Counted from the stretch's first letter, positions 8,629-19,722 are shown. The stretch is DNA of 64,000 nucleotides from CAVONB01 sp963697205 (GCA_963697205.1 CAVONB010000016.1:124001-188000), one strand, 5' to 3'. Notes: generated by a model from the sequence alone, not told the origin. Translations and numbers: made by a program.

Positions 8629-9603
8629 ATGATCAACCGACGCACGCTCACGGCGGCCCTGGGGGCCGCACTCGTCCTCCTCCCCCTGGCGGGCACCGCC
8701 TCGGCGCAGGACGGCTATCCCTCGCGGCCCATCCGCATGATCGTCAACGGCGCTGCCGGGGGCGTGACCGACGTGCCCGCGCGACTGCTGGCGGAGCACA
8801 TGCGCGAGCATCTCGGCCAACCCGTCGTGGTGGAAAACATCGGCGGCGGCGGCGGCATCGTGGGAGCGATGCAAGTTCTGAAGGCAGCGCCGGACGGCTA
8901 TACGCTGGGATATTTCCACGCCGCCTCGCACGGGTTGCTGCCGGCGTTGAAGAAGTCGATCCCCTACAGCGCGACCGAGGACTTCATTCAGGTGTTCCAG
9001 ACCGTGCGCGCGCCGTTCGCGGTGATCGTGCCGCCGGGATCGCCGGCAAAATCGATCAAGGACCTGGAGGCTCTGGGCAAGTCTAAACCCGACGGGCTGA
9101 ATTACGGAACGCCGGGCATCGGGAACTCCTCGCACCTGCTCGGCATCATCATGGCCAAGCAGTTCGGCGTGACGATGAAGGCGGTGCACTACCGGGGCGA
9201 GTCTCTCGCCGCGCAGGACATCGTCGCGGGCAACATCGACTGGGCGCTGGTATCGCAGGCAAAGAGCCTCGTCGACGGCGGCAAGGCTCGCGCCATCGCG
9301 ACTTCCGGCGACAAGCGCTGGTCGGCGTTCCCCGGCATCGCCACGCTGCGCGAGCAGGGTGTCCCCGTCGACATCTACGCCTTCAACGGGATCATGGTCG
9401 CCAAAGGCACGCCGCAGGCGATCGTGGACAAGCTCAACGCGGCCGCCAACAAGGCGCTCAACGCTCCGGGCGTGCGCGATCGGCTGGAGGCGGTCGGGTT
9501 CGAGGTGTTCGGAGGGACGCCCGCCGACTTCAAGAAGTCCATCGTCGAGTACATCGCGTTCGCCCGCAAGCTCGGTCAGGAGAACAACCTCTCAATCGAT
9601 TGA
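8629..9603 (+). CDS. Tripartite tricarboxylate transporter substrate-binding protein (Bug/TctC family)
   Basis: A 324-residue periplasmic binding protein. Residues 1-25 form a signal peptide (RTLTAALGAALVLLPLAG, cleaved after ASA). The mature part starts YPSRPIRMIVNGAAGG, the family hallmark, and continues with VVENIGGGGGIVGA and APDGYTLGYF. Such proteins bind carboxylates for TctAB-type permeases. A tctA/tctB pair exists at 57.1-59.0 kb but is unlinked, so this is an orphan binding protein, common in Bug-expanded genomes. It is followed by the DapA-family gene in the same direction, suggesting uptake plus catabolism of one carboxylate. Confidence 0.92.
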   Translation: MINRRTLTAALGAALVLLPLAGTASAQDGYPSRPIRMIVNGAAGGVTDVPARLLAEHMREHLGQPVVVENIGGGGGIVGAMQVLKAAPDGYTLGYFHAASHGLLPALKKSIPYSATEDFIQVFQTVRAPFAVIVPPGSPAKSIKDLEALGKSKPDGLNYGTPGIGNSSHLLGIIMAKQFGVTMKAVHYRGESLAAQDIVAGNIDWALVSQAKSLVDGGKARAIATSGDKRWSAFPGIATLREQGVPVDIYAFNGIMVAKGTPQAIVDKLNAAANKALNAPGVRDRLEAVGFEVFGGTPADFKKSIVEYIAFARKLGQENNLSID

Positions 9604-9773
9604 TGGGGGGGGACGCGACATCACGTGGAATGCGCGGATTGGCACCTCGGCAGGCCCCTGCCGGGGTGTTAGTGCTCCGACTCTGACACTTGGTTCCCAA
9701 GCGTCCGATCCAGAACACCAGCGTTTCACGAGCCCCATTGCGAACCCGACCATCAGGCCAGCGGACCACTGCC

Positions 9774-10667
9774 ATGAACGACTTCCACGGCGTCTTTCCC
9801 TATCTCGTGTCGCCGGTGCGGGCCGACGGCGCCGTCGACCAGGACGTACTTGGCCGGCTATGCGAGGATCTCATCGCAGCCGGCGTGCACGGGCTGACAC
9901 CGCTCGGCTCGACGGGAGAGTTCGCTTATCTCGATGGCGCTCAGCGGCGGGCGGTGGTGTCGACCACGATCGAAGCTGCGCGCGGCCGCGTGCCGGTGGT
10001 GGCCGGGGTCGCAGCCACGACAACGGCGGATGCGGTGCGCCAGGCGAAGCTTTACGAGGAGATGGGTGCGGACGGCATCCTGGCGATACTGGAGGCCTAT
10101 TTCCCGCTGTCTGAAGCGGGCGTGGTGGCCTATTTCCAGGCGATCGCCGAAGCGGTGCGCGTGCCGGTCGTGCTCTACACGAACCCGAGCTTCCAACGAT
10201 CGGACCTGACGCTCCCCGCGATCAAGGCGCTCTCCGCGGTGCCCAACATCGGTTATATCAAGGACGCCTCGACCAACACCGGGCGACTGTTGTCGATCCT
10301 CAACCTCGTGGGCGACCGCATCAAGGTGTTCTCTGCATCGGCGCACATTCCTGCCGCCGTGATGCTGATCGGCGGTGTCGGCTGGATGGCGGGCCCGGCC
10401 TGCGTCGTACCGCGCCAATCGGTTGAGCTCTACGATCTGTGCCGGGCAGGACGGTGGGACGCGGCGATGGCGCTGCAGCGCAAGTTGTGGGCGATGAACC
10501 AGGCGTTCGCGCGCCACAACCTGGCGGCCTGCATCAAGGGCGCGCTGGCGCTGCAGGGCTACGACGTCGGTGTGCCGCTGCCGCCGCAGGCACCGTTGTC
10601 GGACGACGGGATCGCGGACGTGCGCGCGGCACTCGCGGCGGTCGGCGGATTACCGGGATCGGGATGA
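9774..10667 (+). CDS. Dihydrodipicolinate synthase/N-acetylneuraminate lyase family protein
   Basis: A 297-residue class I aldolase-fold protein. Family motifs are in order: VSPVRADGAVD, LTPLGSTGEFAYL (pyruvate-carboxylate-binding GSTGE), VVLYTNPSF (the catalytic Tyr of Y-x-N-P) and IGYIKDASTNTG with the Schiff-base Lys. The family condenses or cleaves pyruvate with aldehydes. True DapA function is unlikely, because the gene sits beside an orphan uptake protein rather than lysine-biosynthesis genes. A catabolic keto-acid lyase or dehydratase is the better guess. It starts 170 bp after the Bug gene. Confidence 0.88.
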   Translation: MNDFHGVFPYLVSPVRADGAVDQDVLGRLCEDLIAAGVHGLTPLGSTGEFAYLDGAQRRAVVSTTIEAARGRVPVVAGVAATTTADAVRQAKLYEEMGADGILAILEAYFPLSEAGVVAYFQAIAEAVRVPVVLYTNPSFQRSDLTLPAIKALSAVPNIGYIKDASTNTGRLLSILNLVGDRIKVFSASAHIPAAVMLIGGVGWMAGPACVVPRQSVELYDLCRAGRWDAAMALQRKLWAMNQAFARHNLAACIKGALALQGYDVGVPLPPQAPLSDDGIADVRAALAAVGGLPGSG

Positions 10668-10685
10668 GTGTACGGGCGGCAGGCG

Positions 10686-11783
10686 TCAGCGGCCGATCAC
10701 GGGGCGCTGCGCGGGCAGTCCGGGTGAGCGGCCCGCAGGTGCCGACTGGGCGTCGGCGCGTTTGCCGCCGGCCTGCGGCTCGCCGCCGGGTACGTACTCC
10801 GCCTGCTTGCAGGAGCAGCCCTGGACGAACTCCTTGCGATACTTGAACGCGGTGCGCAGCGACGTATAGGGCTTCTGCTCGCCCATCGACATGGCTTGGT
10901 CGAGCGAGCCGCCGGGATTGGGATAGTAATAGAGCTCGGCGGGCGCGGCGCACTTGGACTGGCAGGCCTCCGCGTCGCGCTGGAAGTGATTGGGCAGCGT
11001 GGAGAAGCTGACCGGGAAGTAATAGCCGTCGCACAGGCGCACGCAGAGCGTGCGGTAGGTGGCGAACGGCAGCCGCCCGAATTGATTGCCGCCGCCGTTA
11101 TCGCCGACACTTTCGCCATCCTGCCAGAACGCGGAGAACGGATTGAATTCGTTGGAACGCCGGCGGGCCTCCTGTTGGTAGGCGGCCCCGCAATTGTTGC
11201 GGGCAAGTTCGCGAACGATCTCGTCCTGGTAGGAGCGCTCCGAACTTGAAGCGAGCTGCTGGCGCTGGTTTTCGAACTCTTGCAGCTGGCGCTGGGCGCC
11301 TTCCACCTGACGCGAGAGATCGACGCATTTGCGCGTGCGGCGCAGCGACTTGGCGAACAGGAACCATTCGTAGCAGTCCGCGCGCTCGAGCTGGGCCTGG
11401 CTCTGGGCGAGCTGGCGCCGGGTTTGGCGGATGTCGGCGTCCAGGCGCGGGAGGACGTCGCGCGTGGAGTTGCCACGCTGGGATTCCTGGACGAGGCGCT
11501 GCTCGAGCTGAAGGCAGACCGAGGACCGATTGCCGTAGCTGGCGCCGGGTTGGGTGGATGGCGGAGGCGCCTGGGCGGGCGGCGCGCGATAGACAGGCTC
11601 GCGGGGGACGGGCGGGCGTTCGGGCTGGCTCCAAGGCCATTGCCAGCCTTGGGCCAGCGCGGCGCCAAGCGGTATGCTCGCCACGCCGATCACGGCCATC
11701 GCAGCCAACAGGGCGGCGAGCGTGGCGCGCACTCGGCCTCCTGGTCCCTTACGGACGCCCTGGCTGGTGGATTTCGTCTGCAT
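10686..11783 (-). CDS. DUF2865 protein, secreted or inner-membrane anchored
   Basis: About 365 residues. A hydrophobic segment follows a basic N-terminus (TLAALLAAMAVIGVASIPLG), most likely a signal peptide or anchor. Then come a Pro-rich linker, a coiled-coil-like Gln/Arg/Leu region with several Cys, and the DUF2865 domain (YRTLCVRLCDGYYFPVSFS, CQSKCAAPAELYYYPNPGG, YKEF-like Cys-rich end). The paired cysteines suggest periplasmic disulfides. DUF2865 is a Hyphomicrobiales family of unknown function. Its stop is 18 bp from the stop of the convergent DapA-family gene. An alternative start lies 11 codons upstream at 11816. Confidence 0.82.
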   Translation of the reverse strand: MQTKSTSQGVRKGPGGRVRATLAALLAAMAVIGVASIPLGAALAQGWQWPWSQPERPPVPREPVYRAPPAQAPPPSTQPGASYGNRSSVCLQLEQRLVQESQRGNSTRDVLPRLDADIRQTRRQLAQSQAQLERADCYEWFLFAKSLRRTRKCVDLSRQVEGAQRQLQEFENQRQQLASSSERSYQDEIVRELARNNCGAAYQQEARRRSNEFNPFSAFWQDGESVGDNGGGNQFGRLPFATYRTLCVRLCDGYYFPVSFSTLPNHFQRDAEACQSKCAAPAELYYYPNPGGSLDQAMSMGEQKPYTSLRTAFKYRKEFVQGCSCKQAEYVPGGEPQAGGKRADAQSAPAGRSPGLPAQRPVIGR

Positions 11784-12096
11784 CCCCCGGATGCTCTCCT
11801 CGCGGTGCCTTGGCACGGGTCACGGCGCCAGCGGCGTGTCACGCGCGCCCCGCCTCCCGCATCGAACCCTTCGGAGCGTTCGGCGCCCCTCGTGACCGTG
11901 ACCTTGGCGTCTTGCGGCCGCGCGTGCCGATCGGGCCGCTGCTTGCGCGTGCATTATCGGAATGCTGCAATGGGGGTCAATGCGGGCCGAATTGGGGCGC
12001 CCGGTCATGCCTGTGGCAAATGCGCCGCACTCGCGTTGCCCTCTCCCGCCGCGTGCGGGAAGCGTCGTTGTCGCCTTTGTATGGAGCCTTGCTACC
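11784..12096. promoter_or_regulatory. Divergent intergenic region, 313 bp
   Basis: This spacer separates the DUF2865 gene (leftward) from the hydratase gene (rightward). It includes a somewhat AT-richer stretch around 11950-11985. No operator, terminator or conserved ORF is convincing. Confidence 0.35.
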
Positions 12097-12912
12097 ATGA
12101 CACCCGATGCCGTCGCCGCCGCAGCCAACACCCTTGCCGATCTGCGCCGGGCCCGCTTGCTGGTTGCGGCCCTCGCGGACGGGCAGCGACCGACGACGCT
12201 GGCAGAGGGCTACGCGGTCCAGGGGGCCATGATCACGGCCTACGGCGCGCCGGTCGCCGGCTGGAAGATCGGGGCGACGGCAAAGCCGATCATGGAGCGG
12301 TTCGGGGTATCGGAGCCCTTCACCGGTCCTGTGTTTGCGCCCAACGTGGCGCGCGCGCCGGCCAGGATCGCGGCGGTCGATCATCCCCACCTGTGTGTGG
12401 AGGCGGAGTTCGCGTTCCGTCTGGCGAAGCCGATCGTGCCGCGCGATGCACCTTATGGGCGCGACGAAGTGTGTGAGGCGATCGGCGCCGTGCTGCCCGC
12501 GTTCGAGGTCGTCAGCCCGCGGTTCCTCTCGCTGATGTTCGATCAGGTCGCCTCGGTGATCGCGGATGGTGGGCTGAACGGGGCGATGGTGCTGGGGCCG
12601 GAGACGGCCGACTGGCGGGCGCTCGACCTGCCCGACCATGCGGTCACCGTCAGCATCGATGGTGTGGAGCGCGCGCGAGGCGCCGGGCGCAACGTGATGG
12701 GCGACCCCGTGGCGGTGCTGGCGTGGACCGCGAACCACTACCGCGGCCGGGGGCTCACGCTTAATGCGGGCCAATTCATCTCCACGGGCGCGACGACGGG
12801 ACTGCATTTCCTGGAGCCGGAGCAAACGATCCGCGCCGACTTCGGACCGCTGGGGACCATTTCGCTCACGTTCACCGGGCCGCGTTCCGACGTCGCCGTC
12901 GTCCGGCCCTAA
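12097..12912 (+). CDS. 2-keto-4-pentenoate hydratase / fumarylacetoacetate hydrolase-superfamily protein
   Basis: A 271-residue protein resembling MhpD/XylJ-type hydratases: GYAVQGAMITAYGAPVAGWKIG, then EPFTGPVFAP, CVEAEFAFRLAKPI (the E-x-E metal site), PAFEVVSPRF and GDPVAVLAWTANHYRGRG. These enzymes hydrate 2-oxopent-4-enoate-like acids in meta-cleavage pathways. Dedicated partners (dioxygenase, aldolase) are absent nearby, so the substrate is open. The ATG at 12097 was chosen because the family starts with a helical segment just before DLRRARLLVAAL; the frame is open 45 codons further upstream but that part looks non-coding. Confidence 0.85.
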   Translation: MTPDAVAAAANTLADLRRARLLVAALADGQRPTTLAEGYAVQGAMITAYGAPVAGWKIGATAKPIMERFGVSEPFTGPVFAPNVARAPARIAAVDHPHLCVEAEFAFRLAKPIVPRDAPYGRDEVCEAIGAVLPAFEVVSPRFLSLMFDQVASVIADGGLNGAMVLGPETADWRALDLPDHAVTVSIDGVERARGAGRNVMGDPVAVLAWTANHYRGRGLTLNAGQFISTGATTGLHFLEPEQTIRADFGPLGTISLTFTGPRSDVAVVRP

Positions 12913-13190
12913 CGCTGTGGGGCCCTGACGTTGTGCGGCGCGTGGCGCGCCAGCGCGGCACAGCCGGCAAGGCGGCCTTTTCCCCATCCAATGGACGGCT
13001 TGACGGCCACCAGCGCGGCGCGCATAACCGCGTCCATGACAATGTGCAGCGCGACAGGCCGCGGACGAATTTGCCGCGGAACGATCATGACCTGCTAGCC
13101 GGACCGGCTGGCGCGCGGCCTCCTTTGCCTCCTGACGCAGACAGAGAACCGCCCCGCCCGCCGGCTGCGGTTCATCGGTGACGTTGCAGG

Positions 13191-14619
<1,429 letters not shown>

Positions 14620-14623
<4 letters not shown>

Positions 14624-15147
14624 CAGCCTCCGCCTCGCGCCGGCCCGCGAACTATCCGCTGCGCCCGTTCGTGCCGGGCGACGCGGTTGGGCTGCGGGAA
14701 CTGTTTGCGGCCTCGATCGAGGAGCTGACACAGGACGACTACGACGAGGAGCAGCGTTCGGCCTGGGCAACGGCTGCGGCGGATGCCGAGGCTTTCGCAC
14801 GCAGGCTCGCGGGGCAGCTGACGCTGGTGGTGCAGATCGACGGCACCTACGCGGGCTTCGCCTCGCTCAAGGACAACGCCGTGCTCGACATGCTCTATGT
14901 CCATCCCTGGCACGCGGGCGAGGGCGTGGGCACGGCGCTGGTCGACGCGCTGGAACGGATCGCGGCGGCGCGCGGCGCCATGGCGATCACGGTCGATGCA
15001 AGCGACACGTCGGCCATCTTCTTCGAGGGACGGGGCTATGTAGCCACCCACCGCAACTCCGTGCCGCTCGACGACCAATGGCTGACGAACACGACCATGA
15101 AGAAGGAGCTCGCACCGGCCGCGAAGGGCTCCGACCACGTTCACTGA
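14620..15147 (+). CDS. GNAT-family N-acetyltransferase
   Basis: A 175-residue protein with a GNAT fold: LRPFVPGDAVGLRELFAASI (first strand and helix), AGFASLKDNAVLDMLYVHP (motif strands) and GEGVGTALVDALERIA, which matches the acetyl-CoA pyrophosphate loop (Q/R-x-x-G-x-G/A in looser form). FFEGRGYVAT near the end is the usual motif B. The substrate is unknown. Its ATG overlaps the cysS TGA, so it is translationally coupled to cysS. Confidence 0.87.
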
Positions 15148-15183
15148 TGTACGACGCCCGCACCGCCCGAGCGAGACCAACCG

Positions 15184-15303
15184 ATGACAGAGCCCGCCTC
15201 CCGCCCGCCGTTCCGCAAGCATCCCTACTATTACATCGCCATGAAGCTGGTCGTTCTGGCAGCGGCCGTGTACTTCGGGTTGCGCCTGTTCGGGGCGCTT
15301 TGA
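15184..15303 (+). CDS. Micro-protein with one membrane helix (39 residues)
   Basis: A short frame starting ATG at 15184, encoding MTEPASRPPFRKHPYYYIA followed by a single hydrophobic helix (KLVVLAAAVYFGLRLFGAL) and a TGA at 15301. Composition (cytoplasmic basic/aromatic stretch, one TM helix, no tail) is that of a genuine small membrane protein rather than random GC-rich translation. It lies 36 bp after the GNAT gene and 61 bp before cimA on the same strand, so it probably shares the transcript. Function unknown. Confidence 0.5.
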   Translation: MTEPASRPPFRKHPYYYIAMKLVVLAAAVYFGLRLFGAL

Positions 15304-15364
15304 ACCCTCCCCTGTTGTCGCGGCGCGCACAGCGCGCGAGCCGCCCAAGCGAATTGAACCGACG

Positions 15365-16975
15365 ATGACCCGTGAACGCCTCTACCTCTTCGATACGACG
15401 CTGCGCGACGGTGCGCAGACGACCGGCGTCGACTTCTCGCTGGAGGACAAGGAGCTGATCGCGCGGCTCCTGGACGATCTCGGCATCGACTACATCGAGG
15501 GCGGATATCCCGGCGCCAACGATACCGACACGCAGCTGTTTTCCTCGCCGCAGGGGCTGAAGCAGGCGAAGTTCACCGCGTTCGGCATGACCAAGCGGGC
15601 GGGACGCTCGGTGTCGAACGATCCGGGCTTCCAGGCGACGCTGCAGGCGGAGGCCGACGCGGTCTGCCTGGTCGCGAAGTCCTGGGACTATCACGTGCGG
15701 GTCGCTCTCGGCATCACCAACGACGAGAATATCGCCGGCATCGCGGAGAGCGTGACGGCGCTGAAGACGGCCGGCCGGGAGGCGATGATCGATTGCGAGC
15801 ACTTCTTCGACGGCTACAAGGCCAACCGGCCGTATGCGCTGGCCTGCGCCAAGGCTGCCTATGAAAACGGCGCACGCTGGGTGGTGCTGTGCGACACGAA
15901 CGGCGGCACGCTGCCGCACGAGATCGAGCGCATCGTCACCGACGTCCTCTCACTCGTGCCGGGCACGCATCTCGGCATCCACACCCACAACGACACGGAG
16001 AATGCCGTCGCCAACACGCTGGCGGCGATCCGCGCCGGCGTCCGGCAGATTCAGGGCACGCTGAACGGGCTTGGCGAGCGCTGCGGCAACGCCAACCTCA
16101 CCTCGATCATCCCGACGCTGCTCTTGAAGTCGGACTTCGCGGACCGCTTCGAGATCGGGGTGACGCCGGAGCGCCTGCGCACGCTGACCCACGCCAGCCG
16201 CGTGCTCGACGAGATGCTGAACCGCGCGCCGAACCGCCATCAGCCCTACGTCGGGGAGGCGGCGTTTGCGACCAAGGCCGGCATCCACGCCTCTGCCATC
16301 CTGAAGGAGCCGGAGACCTACGAGCACGTTGCGCCGGAGAGCGTCGGCAACCGGCGGCGCGTGCTTGTCTCCAACCAGGCGGGCAAGTCCAACATCGTCT
16401 ACGAGCTGGAGCGGCTCGGCATCGCGATCGACAAGGACGATCCGCGCGTCGCCCGCCTGCTCGACGAGGTCAAGTCGCGCGAAGCGGTCGGCTATGCCTA
16501 CGAGGGGGCGGACGCCTCCTTCGAGCTGCTGGCGCGCCGCATCCTGGGCGAGGTGCCGCGCTATTTCTCGGTCGACAGTTTCCGCGTCATGGTCGAGCGG
16601 CGCCACAACGCGCTCGGCAACCTGACGACGGTGTCGGAGGCGACCGTCAAGGTGTTCATCGACGGCGACAGCGAGCCGCTGTGGTCGGTGGCGGAGGGCA
16701 ACGGCCCGGTCAACGCGCTCGACAAGGCGCTGCGCAAGGATCTCGGCCGCTACCAGCGTCACATCGAAACGCTGGAGCTTGTCGACTACAAGGTGCGCAT
16801 CCTGACGGGGGGCACGGAGGCGGTGACGCGCGTGCTGGTCGAGAGCCGTGATCGCGCGACGGGCGAGCGCTGGTTCACGGTCGGCGTGTCCGCCAACATC
16901 ATCGACGCCAGCTTCGAGGCGCTGCTCGATTCCATCAACTACAAGCTCTACCGCGCCGGCGCGCAGGCCGCGTAA
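15365..16975 (+). CDS. cimA: (R)-citramalate synthase
   Basis: A 536-residue enzyme of the HMGL-like/LeuA-dimer type. The catalytic TIM barrel starts LYLFDTTLRDGAQTTG (metal and pyruvate binding, D-T-T-L-R-D-G). It continues with DYIEGGYPGAN, LGIHTHNDTENAVAN (the H-x-H metal ligands) and GTLNGLGERCGNANL. It ends with an allosteric LeuA dimerisation domain (about 390-530). The GGYPGAN and long C-terminal arrangement match CimA rather than LeuA. CimA condenses acetyl-CoA and pyruvate to citramalate, giving a threonine-independent route to isoleucine. Its stop is only 3 bp from that of the convergent meaB. Confidence 0.9.
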   Translation: MTRERLYLFDTTLRDGAQTTGVDFSLEDKELIARLLDDLGIDYIEGGYPGANDTDTQLFSSPQGLKQAKFTAFGMTKRAGRSVSNDPGFQATLQAEADAVCLVAKSWDYHVRVALGITNDENIAGIAESVTALKTAGREAMIDCEHFFDGYKANRPYALACAKAAYENGARWVVLCDTNGGTLPHEIERIVTDVLSLVPGTHLGIHTHNDTENAVANTLAAIRAGVRQIQGTLNGLGERCGNANLTSIIPTLLLKSDFADRFEIGVTPERLRTLTHASRVLDEMLNRAPNRHQPYVGEAAFATKAGIHASAILKEPETYEHVAPESVGNRRRVLVSNQAGKSNIVYELERLGIAIDKDDPRVARLLDEVKSREAVGYAYEGADASFELLARRILGEVPRYFSVDSFRVMVERRHNALGNLTTVSEATVKVFIDGDSEPLWSVAEGNGPVNALDKALRKDLGRYQRHIETLELVDYKVRILTGGTEAVTRVLVESRDRATGERWFTVGVSANIIDASFEALLDSINYKLYRAGAQAA

Positions 16976-16978
16976 GGC

Positions 16979-17944
16979 TCAACCGCCCGCCAGTATGCGA
17001 CGCGCGGCGGCCTCCGGCGACACGCTGCCGTCGAGAACGGCGTCGGTGAGGCTGGCAAGCCCGGCATCGTTGCCGCGCCGGATCTCCTCGACGATCAGGC
17101 TTGCTGCCGCACGGGCGACGAGATAGCGGGCGCGACGGCGGCGACGCGCGGCGATGGGCTCGGCAGCCGCCGCAGCGGCAAGGCTCTCGATCGTTCCATA
17201 AAGCGCTTCGACGCCGCTGCCGTCCAAGGCTGAGACCTTCAGCGCGGGCATGTCGCGCCCGCCGTCGGCGAGGCCGGCGGCTGCACGCAACTGCTCCAGC
17301 GTCGCGTCCGCGCCCGGTCGATCGGCCTTGTTGACAACGAGGACGTCGGCGATCTCCAGCAGGCCCGCCTTCATCGCCTGGATGCCGTCGCCCAGGCCGG
17401 GCGCGGTGACCACGACGCGGACGTCGGCAACCTCGGCCACGTCGACCTCGTTTTGGCCGGTGCCGACCGTCTCCAGGAGCACGAGATCGAAGCCCGCGGC
17501 ATCGAGCACGTCGACGATGCGGACGGCTGCCGGCGACAGCCCGCCCAGGTGGCCGGCGCTCGACAGCGAGCGTACGTAGACGCCGTCGTCGTCGAGGGCG
17601 GCGGTCATGCGCACGCGATCGCCCAGGATGGCGCCGCCGGACAGCGGGCTGGAGGGATCGACGGCGATAACGCCGACGGTGGCGCCGCCAGACCGCGCAA
17701 TCCGGATCAGGGCATCGACCAGCGTCGACTTACCCGCGCCCGGCGGCCCGGTGATGCCGACCACGCGTGACGTGCCGAAGTGCGGCTGCATCGCCCGCAT
17801 CATGGCCGGCGTGTCGGCGCCGCCCTGTTCCAGCATGGTCACGATCCGGGCAAGCGCGCGCCGGTCGCCGACGCGGGCCGCGGCGAGCAGCGTTGCTGGG
17901 TCATTAGGCACGTCTTTGGGTGTCGGCCTCTGGTCCTTCGACAT
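16979..17944 (-). CDS. meaB: Methylmalonyl-CoA mutase-associated GTPase MeaB (ArgK family)
   Basis: A 321-residue G3E-family P-loop GTPase. Visible motifs are GITGPPGAGKST (Walker A), VIAVDPSSPLSGGAILGDR, the metal-binding LLETVGTGQNEVDVAE (switch/Walker B region), and VVNKADRPGADAT (NKxD). The helical N- and C-terminal arms are present. MeaB loads and protects adenosylcobalamin on methylmalonyl-CoA mutase. The mutase genes are not in this window. Start taken at MSKDQRP (17944); MPSAMSKD at 17956 is equally possible. Confidence 0.92.
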   Translation of the reverse strand: MSKDQRPTPKDVPNDPATLLAAARVGDRRALARIVTMLEQGGADTPAMMRAMQPHFGTSRVVGITGPPGAGKSTLVDALIRIARSGGATVGVIAVDPSSPLSGGAILGDRVRMTAALDDDGVYVRSLSSAGHLGGLSPAAVRIVDVLDAAGFDLVLLETVGTGQNEVDVAEVADVRVVVTAPGLGDGIQAMKAGLLEIADVLVVNKADRPGADATLEQLRAAAGLADGGRDMPALKVSALDGSGVEALYGTIESLAAAAAAEPIAARRRRRARYLVARAAASLIVEEIRRGNDAGLASLTDAVLDGSVSPEAAARRILAGG

Positions 17945-18003
17945 GGCCGATGGCATAGGCGCGGCGCGCGTCCGGCGCAAGGCGGGCGGCGGTGGGGCTT
18001 GGG

Positions 18004-19722
18004 CTACTCGCTGCGCCGGCCGCGGCGGCCCTGCTCGGTTTCGGCCGGGGCGGCACCGGCCGCACGCTGTGCACGGCGCTCGGCGCGGTTCGGACGCTGA
18101 TCGGGCTGCGGCGTCGCTGCGGGCGGCTGCGGTCGGGACCGGGCCTGTGCCGCGGCCTGTGCCGTAGGTGGGGCGGCGCGCGGCGTGGCCGGCGGGGCGG
18201 CGCGCGGGACATCACGCTGCTCGGGCCGGAACCGGCGCCGACCTTCGGCGGCTGCGTCCTGCCCGGGCCGTGCCTCGAACCTCTGTCGGGTTGGCAGGGG
18301 CATTGCGCGCGCGGCAGGCGCGGGCACGTCGGCATCGGGACGGCGCTCGCGGGCACGGGGTTGCCAGGTGCGGCGCGGCGGCTCCGAGGGCGCGACGCCG
18401 GTTTCGCGCGACGCAGGTGGTGGCGTGAACGCACGCCGCTGAGGCGCCTGGACCGACGGCGCGGCGAGGCCGGGCTGAGGGGGGCGCGGCCGGTCGAGGT
18501 CGCGCGCTGCATCCGACGGCGTGCTGCGCTCGCGGAGCCGGCCGCGCCACTCCTGAGGGCGGTCGAAGCGTGCTTCGGGGCGTGCTTCACGGCGCGCTTC
18601 GGGGCGCGCTTCGGGGCGGACGTCACGGCGCGTGCGATCAAACGGCGTGGTGCGCGTGGGCAGAGCGGTGGTGCGTGCGCGGGGGCCGTCAAACTGACGC
18701 CAGCTGCCGCTACGGCCGGCCTGCCAGCGCGCGGACGGCGCGATGCGGGGCCGGAAGACGGAAACCGCGCCGGAGCGGTTCCGGTCAAAACGCGGACTGC
18801 GGGCAACGACGATCCGGGTCGGCGCGATGCGCGTACGGGTGAGGCGCTCGATCTGGCGCACATTGACGCCCGCGTTGTAGATGCTGCGGCCGCGCCAGCG
18901 GTAGTCGGTGGAGGGCCGCACGAGGCGCAAGACCTCGATGCTGCGCCGGTGGGGCGCGAGGTGGCGATGGACGCCGGGATAGAGCAGGTGGCGCGGGGAG
19001 ACGAAGACCCACCACGGCGCATAGCGGGGCTCATAGAAATGCGCGCGCACGGTCAGGCCGGCGTCGTCATGCCAGATCGCGTCGGGCGGCAGCGGCGCCC
19101 AGCCGACCCATTCGTCGCTGTGCGACCAGGCGACCCACGCGGGCGCCCACTCGGTGCCGGGCAACCACAGCCAGCCGCCGGCGCGCGCGTCCCAGACCCA
19201 GCGGCCGTAATGGAACACGGCCCAGCCAAACGGCTCATCCGATTCCCAGTACCAACCATATTCCTCGGTGTTGACCCAGCGACCGATGGTGTAGGGCCGC
19301 CAGTCGCGCGCGACGTTGGGGCGCCAGACGGTGCCCCACTCGGCATGGTCGAGCCAGACGCCGTAAGCGTCGAGCGCGCCGAAGGCGTCGCCATCGGCGT
19401 CGTAGATCTCGTCACGGGCGAGCGATCGGCCATTGCGAGCCGCGTAGCGGCCGTCCAATCGCTCATCATAGCGGTCGTAGCTGTCTGCGCGGTCATCGAC
19501 GGGCGCGCGATCGTCCCAGCCCGGCGGCGCATCGCGCTCGTAACGGTAGGGCTCATCGCGATAGGAGCCGTCACCATAAAATTGGGCGCCATAGGATCTG
19601 TCGCCATCGGATTGGGCATCGGCGCTTGTCGTCGCCGCCGCCAGCGGAGCCAACGTCATCAACGCGCATGCCCCTGCCGATCGGACCCACCGCGCGACCC
19701 GCCGCTGCCCTGCTGCCACCAT
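18004..19722 (-). CDS. DUF6600-type secreted protein with long Arg/Pro-rich tail
   Basis: A 572-residue protein. An N-terminal signal peptide (SAGACALMTLAPLAAATTSA) is followed by an Asp/Tyr-rich linker. Then comes a Trp-rich module, residues about 120-240, with YGVWLDHAEWGTVWRPNVA, WRPYTIGRWV, YGWYWESDEPFGWAVFHYGR and VPGTEWAPAWVAW-like sequence, the DUF6600 signature. The remaining half is low-complexity Arg/Pro/Ala, including a small repeat of RPEAR/REAR units around 18570-18640. The family is probably envelope-associated, with unknown function. The low-complexity tail is extremely basic, which could mean nucleic-acid or polyanion binding; this is inference only. Confidence 0.75.
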   Translation of the reverse strand: MVAAGQRRVARWVRSAGACALMTLAPLAAATTSADAQSDGDRSYGAQFYGDGSYRDEPYRYERDAPPGWDDRAPVDDRADSYDRYDERLDGRYAARNGRSLARDEIYDADGDAFGALDAYGVWLDHAEWGTVWRPNVARDWRPYTIGRWVNTEEYGWYWESDEPFGWAVFHYGRWVWDARAGGWLWLPGTEWAPAWVAWSHSDEWVGWAPLPPDAIWHDDAGLTVRAHFYEPRYAPWWVFVSPRHLLYPGVHRHLAPHRRSIEVLRLVRPSTDYRWRGRSIYNAGVNVRQIERLTRTRIAPTRIVVARSPRFDRNRSGAVSVFRPRIAPSARWQAGRSGSWRQFDGPRARTTALPTRTTPFDRTRRDVRPEARPEARREARPEARFDRPQEWRGRLRERSTPSDAARDLDRPRPPQPGLAAPSVQAPQRRAFTPPPASRETGVAPSEPPRRTWQPRARERRPDADVPAPAARAMPLPTRQRFEARPGQDAAAEGRRRFRPEQRDVPRAAPPATPRAAPPTAQAAAQARSRPQPPAATPQPDQRPNRAERRAQRAAGAAPAETEQGRRGRRSE

